From an uncultured bacterium (GTDB taxonomy: Bacteria > Planctomycetota > Phycisphaerae > Phycisphaerales > SM1A02), in assembly GCA_903861235.1 (NCBI GenBank), contig CAIOTP010000060.1, forward strand, positions 1 through 9,723: DNA of 9,723 nt, given 5' to 3'. Numbering within the stretch: position 1 is the first letter of the stretch; each line of letters begins with the position of its first letter. The position numbers and the translations under genes are program-made. Below, one piece after another: positions 1-4,756 of this stretch. Under the pieces are notes generated by a model. That model did not search any database. It worked only from the letters and a program-made list of their open reading frames with translations, and was not told the DNA's origin.

Positions 1-353
1 GAGCCGAAGTTGCCCTGCTTGTCCACCAGCAGCGCGCGCGTCTTCCAGGCCTGGCCCATGTTGACCAGGGTGGGGTAGATCACGCTCTCGCCGTGCGGGT
101 GGTAGTTGCCGCTCGTGTCGCCGCAGATCTTGGCGCACTTGATCTGCTTGCGCCCGGGGGTCAGGTTGAGGTCGTGCATCGCCACCAGGATGCGGCGCTG
201 CGAGGGCTTCAGGCCGTCACGGACGTCGGGCAGCGCCCGGTCCATGATGGTGCTCATGGCGTAGGTCAGGTAGCTGTCGTGCAGCTCCTGATCGATGGGC
301 GTCTCGACCACGCGGTCGACCGGTGCAGGCGGGTTGGCAGGTGCTTCGCTCAT
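1..353 (-). CDS. gyrA: DNA gyrase subunit A, N-terminal part (cut by window start)
   Basis: The first 117 residues of a type IIA topoisomerase A subunit, the subunit that cuts and rejoins DNA during ATP-driven negative supercoiling. After a short Pro/Ala-rich lead it shows the family block SYLTYAMSTIMDRALPDVRD (residues 27-46), then GLKPSQRRIL, KCAKICGD and HPHGESVIYP, and ends in DKQGNFG. The catalytic tyrosine lies beyond the window edge. In the quinolone pocket, Ser90 aligns with E. coli Ser83, but Pro94 sits where E. coli has Asp87 and Glu89 where it has Asp82. The ATG at 351-353 is the natural start, since the conserved block begins about 25 residues later; no good Shine-Dalgarno is visible. 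ParC is the alternative, because the N-termini are similar, but gyrase A is likelier for a single type II enzyme. The family call is firm; the gyrA versus parC choice is inferred. Confidence 0.9.
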   Translation of the reverse strand, partial: MSEAPANPPAPVDRVVETPIDQELHDSYLTYAMSTIMDRALPDVRDGLKPSQRRILVAMHDLNLTPGRKQIKCAKICGDTSGNYHPHGESVIYPTLVNMGQAWKTRALLVDKQGNFG

Positions 354-369
354 GGGAAAATGGGGGTTC

Positions 370-407
370 CGGATCCTATCCGAAAGCGGCCGTCTCCACC
401 TGTGGAG
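370..407. repeat. Two short inverted repeats upstream of gyrA
   Basis: The 130-bp gap between gyrA and the methyltransferase gene holds two perfect short inverted repeats. One is CGGAT-cct-ATCCG (370-382) and the other CTCCAC-ct-GTGGAG (394-407). Read on the minus strand, the first contains TAGGAT (373-378), a 4/6 match to a -10 box lying 20 bp before the gyrA ATG, but no -35 is recognisable. They may be operator half-sites or chance. A GGCGC-cgt-GCGCC hairpin (442-454) downstream of the methyltransferase stop lacks a T-run, so it is a poor terminator. Confidence 0.3.
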
Positions 408-483
408 AAGCCCTTTTTCACCGATGATTTCCCGTCATTTCGGCGCCGTGCGCCATGTCGAGCCCAGGCCTCGCGCCACGCAT

Positions 484-1104
484 TCACCCGCCTTGGATCG
501 GCTGCAGCAGCATGAGCCATTCCAGGTTGCCGGGACTTCCGGCGCGGCGAGCGGTCTTGCCGCCGGTGAGGGGGCTCTGCGTGTCCGCAAGAACGCGTGC
601 GCCGAGCGAAGCCATGCCTGCACGGACGCGCTCCACCACGCCCGGCACCCTTTCGTGGGGGAGGAAGCCTCGCTCGAGCCAGCCCTTCTCGGCCTCCTGA
701 AGTTCGTAATGGGGCTTCACCAGGGAGATCACGCGACCGCCCGGGCGAAGCCACCGAAGTGCCGCCGGCACGGCCAGCCGCTGGGGGGTCCACGCCAGAT
801 CGAACACCACCAGGTCCACGCCGCCCTCGGGACGCTCGGCGTGCAGCGCGTTGGTGCGCTCCATGGCGACCACGCGAGGGTCCTGCCGCAGCCTCCACGC
901 CAGCGCTCCGTAGCCCGTGTCCACCGCGAACACGCGTGCCGCACCGGCTCGCAGCAGCACGTCCGTGAAGCCACCCACGTTGCAGCCGAAGTCGGCCACG
1001 ACCAGGTCCCGTGGCTCCACGCCGAAGACCTGCAGGGCGTGCTGGAGCTTCACACCGGCCCGGCTGGCGAGCGGCTGCCCGGCCGCGGGATCGGGGTTGC
1101 TCAT
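484..1104 (-). CDS. TlyA/FtsJ-like SAM-dependent rRNA methyltransferase lacking an S4 domain
   Basis: A 206-residue methyltransferase of the FtsJ/TlyA superfamily, probably a ribosomal RNA 2'-O-methyltransferase in the cytoplasm. It opens with SRAGVKL (14-20), then the SAM-binding motif DFGCNVGGF (38-46), then VFAVDTGYGALAW and RVVAMERTNA, a run typical of TlyA. The K-D-K-E catalytic set of the RrmJ/TlyA group is readable as Lys19, Asp102 (VVFDLAW), Lys130 (SLVKPHYE) and Glu195 (GNLEWL). TlyA proteins usually begin with an S4 RNA-binding domain of about 60 residues; here only 13 residues precede the methyltransferase core, so that domain is absent. A GTG four codons upstream (1114-1116) is an alternative start and would not restore it. 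It reads in the same direction as gyrA with a 130-bp gap, and a terminator separates it from the gene behind. The fold is clear; the target nucleotide is not. Confidence 0.8.
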   Translation of the reverse strand: MSNPDPAAGQPLASRAGVKLQHALQVFGVEPRDLVVADFGCNVGGFTDVLLRAGAARVFAVDTGYGALAWRLRQDPRVVAMERTNALHAERPEGGVDLVVFDLAWTPQRLAVPAALRWLRPGGRVISLVKPHYELQEAEKGWLERGFLPHERVPGVVERVRAGMASLGARVLADTQSPLTGGKTARRAGSPGNLEWLMLLQPIQGG

Positions 1105-1149
1105 GGGCTCGCCCACACCGACGATCCTAGTGCCGCAGCCCCCAAATGA

Positions 1150-1187
1150 AGGGCGGCGGGACCGACCGTGGTCGATCCCGCCGCCTT
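1150..1187 (-). terminator. GC-rich hairpin terminator after the PEP-CTERM gene
   Basis: GGCGGCGGGA (1152-1161) pairs perfectly with TCCCGCCGCC (1176-1185), and the intervening bases contain a further GACC-gt-GGTC pairing, so nearly the whole element folds into one long stem. It lies 36 bp beyond the stop codon of the minus-strand gene at 1224-2027 and before the methyltransferase start. On the minus strand it is followed by CCCTTCATTT, only a weak T-run. Intrinsic termination or 3'-end protection of the PEP-CTERM mRNA is the likely role. The structure is certain; the function is inferred. Confidence 0.75.
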
Positions 1188-1223
1188 GCGTCAGAAACCC
1201 CCGGAGGGGCGTTTGGAGCCGGT

Positions 1224-2027
1224 TCAGTCGCGACGTCGGCGAGCCATCACGCCGGCCATGGCCACCAGGGCCACCGCACCAGGCGAAGGCACGCTCGACA
1301 CCGAGAAGTTGTCGGCGAAGCCGAAGCCGTTGTTGGTGGTGCTGCCGCTGGCGCCGTTGTCGGTGGTGGTGAACAGCTGCACCGCGTACACGCCCGACTT
1401 GTTGGTGGGGGTGTAGTCGGCGATCAGAGTGCCGTTCAGATACGCCTTGGCGTTGCCCGACACGGTGTCCCAGTCGATGCGGAAGTTGTGCCAGGTGTCC
1501 AATGCCGCCGTGGTGCGGTTGGTGCGGTTGGCGGCGGCGTAGCCGTTGTTGGCGGTCCACACCTGGCCGCTGTTGCTGATCATCATGCCGCAGCTGTAGC
1601 TGAAGCTGGTGTCGCCGATCATCATGCCGAAGCTGCTGGTGACAGGCTGACCGGCGGCCACGTAGATGTCCGCCTCGGCGCGGAGCACCTTGGTGCCGCT
1701 GTTGGCGCCGGTGCTGGCCGCGGCCCACTTGCCGCTGTTGGACAGGTCCAGCCAGACCTTCGTGCGGCCGTTGAAGTTCCACTTCTCGGTGGTCAGTCGC
1801 ACCGACTTGCCGGTGCCGCCGGAGGCCGGATTGGCCACGATCGAGCCGGCCAGCTGACCGGTGTTCATGGAGCCGGTGACGGCCCAGCTGCCGCCGGTGC
1901 CCGTCCACGCGCTCTGACCGCTGATGTTGCCGTTGGTGTAGGTGTCGAAGTTGGTGGAATAGATCAGGGCGGCCTGGCTCGAGGCAGCCACGACCGCGAC
2001 CGCGGAGGCGGCAAGGAGGGACTTCAT
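1224..2027 (-). CDS. Exported PEP-CTERM-type protein with a lectin/LamG-like middle
   Basis: A 267-residue secreted protein of unknown specific function. Residues 1-20 form a signal peptide (MKSLLAASAV then an Ala-rich core ending SSQAA). The mature part is rich in Ser, Thr, Gly and Asn with few charges, and has β-strand-like patterns such as DTWHNFRIDWD (177-187) and AKAYLNGTLIADY, which recall concanavalin A/LamG-like jelly-roll domains. The end is a sorting tail: VPSPG (246-250), a hydrophobic stretch (251-261), then RRRR-Asp. This is the PEP-CTERM layout in the Pro-Ser-Pro-Gly form seen in Phycisphaerae, where an exosortase is thought to cleave the tail. No exosortase gene lies in this window. 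The ATG at 2025-2027 is preferred because it begins a proper signal peptide and has GGAG (2036-2039) eight bases upstream; an in-frame ATG 28 codons earlier would add a Pro-rich stretch. The gene stands alone, with a terminator behind it. Confidence 0.82.
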   Translation of the reverse strand: MKSLLAASAVAVVAASSQAALIYSTNFDTYTNGNISGQSAWTGTGGSWAVTGSMNTGQLAGSIVANPASGGTGKSVRLTTEKWNFNGRTKVWLDLSNSGKWAAASTGANSGTKVLRAEADIYVAAGQPVTSSFGMMIGDTSFSYSCGMMISNSGQVWTANNGYAAANRTNRTTAALDTWHNFRIDWDTVSGNAKAYLNGTLIADYTPTNKSGVYAVQLFTTTDNGASGSTTNNGFGFADNFSVSSVPSPGAVALVAMAGVMARRRRD

Positions 2028-2035
2028 GTTCAAGA

Positions 2036-2080
2036 CTCCGGGAGAAAGGGAAGGGGAAGCGGAACAGGGAAACGGGAAGA
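2036..2080 (-). promoter_or_regulatory. GGAG ribosome binding site and polypyrimidine leader of the PEP-CTERM gene
   Basis: GGAG (complement of 2036-2039) lies eight bases before the ATG and is one of the few clear Shine-Dalgarno sites in the window. Directly upstream, 2040-2080 is 38 of 41 purines on the plus strand, including 20 in a row at 2040-2059. The mRNA leader is therefore an almost pure C/U tract with repeated TTCCC units. It may keep the leader unfolded or bind a factor; no function is proven. Confidence 0.5.
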
Positions 2081-2109
2081 CCGGGGGTTGGGGCCCGCGC
2101 GGCATCGGC

Positions 2110-2137
2110 AACTTAGCCCGACCCCGGCGTTTGCAAA
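2110..2137 (-). promoter_or_regulatory. Possible promoter of the PEP-CTERM gene
   Basis: On the minus strand TTTGCA (complement of 2132-2137) is followed after 16 bases by TAAGTT (complement of 2110-2115). This is a loose match to -35 and -10 boxes in the least GC-rich part of the 160-bp gap behind lpxI. It would give a leader of roughly 75 bases including the polypyrimidine tract. The match is weak and the spacing only acceptable. Confidence 0.3.
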
Positions 2138-2167
2138 GAACGAATTGCGAAAATGGAGAAATCGCCC

Positions 2168-2183
2168 TTCAGGAACCCCTGAA
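2168..2183 (-). terminator. Small hairpin just after lpxI
   Basis: TTCAGG (2168-2173) and CCTGAA (2178-2183) form a perfect six-pair stem with a four-base loop, beginning four bases past the lpxI stop codon. No T-run follows directly on the minus strand (GGGCGATTTCTCC comes next), so it is at best a weak terminator or an mRNA 3'-end stabiliser. An overlapping alternative pairing, CCTGA with TCAGG at 2188-2192, competes with it. Confidence 0.35.
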
Positions 2184-2187
2184 ATCC

Positions 2188-3018
2188 TCAGGAAACACCC
2201 AGGATCGTCACCCCAAGCCGGTCGGCCGCCTGCAGCACGGCAGGCCGGTCGACCACGATGACTCGTCCGGAACCCAGGGCGATGCAGCGGCATCCGGCGG
2301 CGGCGACCCGCTCCACGGTGGCCACGCCGATGGTGGGCACGTCCGCCCTCCGGTCATGGTCGGCCTTGGCCGTCTTCAGCAGGGTCCAGCCACGGGCCCG
2401 GCACAGGTGCCCCGCCCGCTCGATCATGGCGTCCGTGCCCTCGATCGCCTCGACCGCGATGACATCCCGGTCCCGCACGGCCATGGACTGGCCGATGTCC
2501 AGCTCCACCGTCTTCAGCAGCAGGGGCCACCCGAAGGCCACATCCGCGGCACTGGCCGCGTCGGGCTGCACGCGTCCCATGGTGCCGGTGCCGGCGAGGT
2601 GATCCTGGATGAAGGTGGTCGAGTCCATGAGCGGCACTCCACAGGCGGCCAGTTCGTCCGCCACGGCCGCCAGCACCGCGTGGTTGCGGCGATCGTGGCG
2701 CAGGCGACGGTACCACAGCCACGCGGCACGCAGATCCGGCACCTGACGAAAGAGCTTCCACGGATCGTGCATGCGGGTCTTCCGCACGCCACCCACCATG
2801 ATGGCCTGGCGGGCCCCGCCTCGCCGCAGCAGCCGCACCCAGCGGCCGATCTGCACGAGCCCGGCCTCGTGGAAACGGTCGCACAGCGGCGGAAGCCGCG
2901 GGTCGAACGCCCCGTGGATGCCCACGCAGACCACGCTTCGGCCCGCGGCTCGGGCGCCTCGGGCCACCAGCAGCGGCAGTTCGCCCGAGCCCGCGATCAG
3001 GCCCAGCGGCTCGCTCAC
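2188..3018 (-). CDS. lpxI: UDP-2,3-diacylglucosamine pyrophosphatase LpxI (DUF1009)
   Basis: A 276-residue LpxI-type enzyme, which in lipid A synthesis hydrolyses UDP-2,3-diacylglucosamine to lipid X and UMP in the cytoplasm or at the inner membrane face, replacing LpxH. The N-terminus GLIAGSGELP (6-15) is the family opening. The C-terminal domain shows DIGQSMAVRD (174-183), VIAVEAIEGTDAMI (186-199), LLKTAKAD and DRRADVPTIGVATV (222-235). The RxDxPTIG segment should carry the catalytic aspartate known from Caulobacter LpxI, by eye Asp226. The length matches the family at about 275-285. The start is a GTG at 3016-3018 that overlaps the stop of the upstream LOG gene as GTGA, implying translational coupling; no ATG fits, since GLIAGSG begins five residues later. 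Its presence argues for a lipid A-bearing outer membrane. Confidence 0.88.
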   Translation of the reverse strand: MSEPLGLIAGSGELPLLVARGARAAGRSVVCVGIHGAFDPRLPPLCDRFHEAGLVQIGRWVRLLRRGGARQAIMVGGVRKTRMHDPWKLFRQVPDLRAAWLWYRRLRHDRRNHAVLAAVADELAACGVPLMDSTTFIQDHLAGTGTMGRVQPDAASAADVAFGWPLLLKTVELDIGQSMAVRDRDVIAVEAIEGTDAMIERAGHLCRARGWTLLKTAKADHDRRADVPTIGVATVERVAAAGCRCIALGSGRVIVVDRPAVLQAADRLGVTILGVS

Positions 3019-3602
3019 TTCTTCCCCATGGGCAGGAAGCGGTCCGGATCGATCTCGAAGGGCTCGGCCTGCAGCACGCCGTCGAGCACCAGCTGCGGCT
3101 CGGCGTGCACATGCAGCAGGTGATGCACCGCGGGCTTGATGAAGCGGTGCTCGATGCCGTGGTCGATCAGGGTGATGAGCGGGTCGTAGTAGCCGTCCAA
3201 GTTCACCAGGCCGATCGGCTTGCGGTGCTCGCCCACCTGCCGCTGCACGAGAACCTCGAAGAACTCCTCGAAGGTGCCCAGCCCGCCCGGCAGCGCGATG
3301 AACGCCTCGCCCTGCTGCGCCATCAGGCGCTTCCGCTCGCTCATGGTGTCCACCACCACCAGATCGTCGCACCCGTCGAAGCCCTGCTCCAGTTCGAGCA
3401 GACGCCGGGTGATGATGCCCCGCACGCGGCCGCCGGCCTTCTTCACGCTGCGGGCCACCTCGCCCATCAGGCCGATGCCGCCACCGCCGTAGACGAGCTC
3501 GATCCCCCGGCTGCCCAGCAGTTCGCCCATGCGGGTGGCGGCGGTGAAGAACTTGGGGTCCAGGCTGGTGCTGCTGCTGCAGTAGACGGTGATGCGTTTC
3601 AT
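3015..3602 (-). CDS. LOG-family protein (TIGR00730), likely nucleoside 5'-monophosphate phosphoribohydrolase
   Basis: A 195-residue cytoplasmic protein with the Rossmann-like fold of the LOG/YgdH group, members of which remove the base from nucleoside 5'-monophosphates (cytokinin activation in plants and actinobacteria). It begins MKRITVYCSSS, typical of the family, and carries YGGGGIGLMG (38-47), the MSERKRLM segment (87-94) with its conserved arginine, and the signature PGGLGTFEE (105-113) that supplies phosphate-binding glycines and the catalytic glutamate. Length is normal. The ATG at 3600-3602 is the only sensible start because the conserved β-strand follows at once; no Shine-Dalgarno precedes it. 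It is the first gene of a two-gene unit with lpxI and starts 26 bp from the divergent glycosyltransferase gene. Many family members are annotated lysine decarboxylase, which is a historical error. Confidence 0.87.
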   Translation of the reverse strand: MKRITVYCSSSTSLDPKFFTAATRMGELLGSRGIELVYGGGGIGLMGEVARSVKKAGGRVRGIITRRLLELEQGFDGCDDLVVVDTMSERKRLMAQQGEAFIALPGGLGTFEEFFEVLVQRQVGEHRKPIGLVNLDGYYDPLITLIDHGIEHRFIKPAVHHLLHVHAEPQLVLDGVLQAEPFEIDPDRFLPMGKK

Positions 3603-3628
3603 GGAAGGGTGCCGATTACAGTAACCGC
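3603..3628. promoter_or_regulatory. 26-bp spacer between divergent start codons, with a TTAC-a-GTAA palindrome
   Basis: Only 26 bases separate the LOG start (minus) from the transferase start (plus), too few for two ordinary promoters with leaders. The spacer holds the near-palindrome TTACAGTAA (3616-3624). TACAGT (3617-3622) matches a -10 box at 4/6 on the plus strand; if used, transcription would start at or next to the ATG, giving a leaderless mRNA. GGAAGGG (3603-3609) lies too far from the plus-strand ATG to be a normal ribosome binding site. Promoters may instead lie inside the opposing genes. Confidence 0.4.
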
Positions 3629-4756
3629 ATGGCGTGGCTCGCGCCCGGTCTCCTGATGCTGGGTCTGCTGCTTTCCCTGCCGCTCACGGCGGCACTGGTC
3701 CGGCTGGGCCATCGGCTGTCCGCCCTGGATTCCGCCGGGGCCACGGGTCATGCCAAGACGCTCCGGGCCGTGCCCAACATCGGCGGACTGGCCATCGTGG
3801 CAGCCTTCGTGCTGCCGCTGGCGGCGGCCCTGCTGGTGGTTTCGGGCGTCCTGCCCTGGTCCGCCGAGAGCGTCTGGAAGGGCAGTGGCGCCTTCGCGGA
3901 CCGGCTGTCGGAGGGGCAGCGGTTCGGCTGGTTGCTGGTCGGGGCGGTGACCTGGCTGCTGCTGGCCGGCATGGTGGATGACCGACGGGCGTTGGGCCCC
4001 GTGCCCAAGCTGGTCCTGCAGATGGTGCCCGCCCTGGCGCTCGCGTGGCTGGCGGAGGTGCGGCCGCTGGTCGGCCTGGACGGACATGGCCCCTGGGGCA
4101 CCGTGGTCAGCGTGACGTTGGGCACGCTGTGGATGGTGGCCATGGCCAACGCGATGAACTTCCTGGACAACATGGACGGACTCGCCGGTGGTGTGGGGGC
4201 CATCGCGGCGTCGCTGTTCATGGCGGCGGCGATCGTGGTGGAGCAGTGGTTCGTGGCCGGGCTCTTCGGACTGCTGGCGGGATCGCTGATCGGCTTCCTG
4301 GCCTTCAACTTCCTGCCCTCGAGCGGTGCGCGGATCTTCATGGGTGATGGTGGAAGCCAGCCGCTCGGGCTCATGCTGGCGGCGCTCTCGCTGCGGCTGG
4401 TGTTCAGCGATCCGTCGGATCCGGACTACGCGCTCGGCACCCGCGGGTACGGCGCGTTGGCCCCGCTGATCGTGCTCGCGGTGCCGCTCTACGACCTGGT
4501 GGCCACGAGCGCCATCCGGATCCGGCAGGGACGAAGTCCCTTCGTGGGCGACCAGCAGCACCTCTCGCACCGCCTGGTGCAGCGGGGCTTCTCCCGGCGA
4601 GGAAGCGTGATGCTCATTTGGGCGCTGGCCGCCGTGGTGGGCGTGGGTGGCGTGAGCCTGGGCAGCCTGGCGCCGTGGCAGGCGACGCTGGTGGGGGTGC
4701 AGACGCTCCTGGCACTGGGCGTGCTGGCGGCGGCCGAGGGCCTCTTCAAGTCATGA
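3629..4756 (+). CDS. Polyprenyl-phosphate sugar-1-phosphate transferase (WecA/MraY family, glycosyltransferase 4)
   Basis: A 375-residue multi-pass inner-membrane enzyme that would transfer a sugar-1-phosphate, typically HexNAc, from a UDP-sugar to undecaprenyl phosphate, starting a surface glycan. Family motifs appear in order: TLRAVPNIGGLAI (44-56), the Mg-binding GMVDDRRALGP (114-124, Asp117 and Asp118), NAMNFLDNMDGLAGG (174-188, with Asp180 and Asp183), GARIFMGDGGSQPLG (233-247) and the cytoplasmic HLSHRL (311-316) equivalent of the His-x-His motif. About ten hydrophobic segments are visible. MraY is unlikely because it usually reads NLTDGLDGLA at the third motif and sits in the dcw cluster. 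The ATG at 3629 gives a full N-terminal helix; Met9 or Met10 is a possible later start. The stop overlaps the next gene as ATGA, so the two are probably co-translated. The sugar cannot be named. Confidence 0.85.
   Translation: MAWLAPGLLMLGLLLSLPLTAALVRLGHRLSALDSAGATGHAKTLRAVPNIGGLAIVAAFVLPLAAALLVVSGVLPWSAESVWKGSGAFADRLSEGQRFGWLLVGAVTWLLLAGMVDDRRALGPVPKLVLQMVPALALAWLAEVRPLVGLDGHGPWGTVVSVTLGTLWMVAMANAMNFLDNMDGLAGGVGAIAASLFMAAAIVVEQWFVAGLFGLLAGSLIGFLAFNFLPSSGARIFMGDGGSQPLGLMLAALSLRLVFSDPSDPDYALGTRGYGALAPLIVLAVPLYDLVATSAIRIRQGRSPFVGDQQHLSHRLVQRGFSRRGSVMLIWALAAVVGVGGVSLGSLAPWQATLVGVQTLLALGVLAAAEGLFKS

Noticed and set aside
394..420. Plus-strand terminator formed by CTCCAC-ct-GTGGAG followed by CCCTTTTTC
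   Set aside because: The T-run begins several bases after the stem, the loop is only two bases, and no plus-strand gene ends here.
1321..1760. Repeated GTTGTTGGTGG-like sequence
   Set aside because: It is codon repetition of Asn, Thr and Ser codons within the PEP-CTERM gene read from the other strand, with no fixed repeat unit.
1105..1908. Upstream extension of the methyltransferase frame to a 474-codon protein
   Set aside because: The added part is His, Gln and Arg-rich repeat-like sequence overlapping the PEP-CTERM gene in another frame and reading through the terminator hairpin; it contains no S4 domain.
1146..2261. 371-codon plus-strand open frame across the PEP-CTERM gene
   Set aside because: Gly, Val and His-rich with no motif. 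The minus strand carries a signal peptide, a Shine-Dalgarno and a sorting tail.
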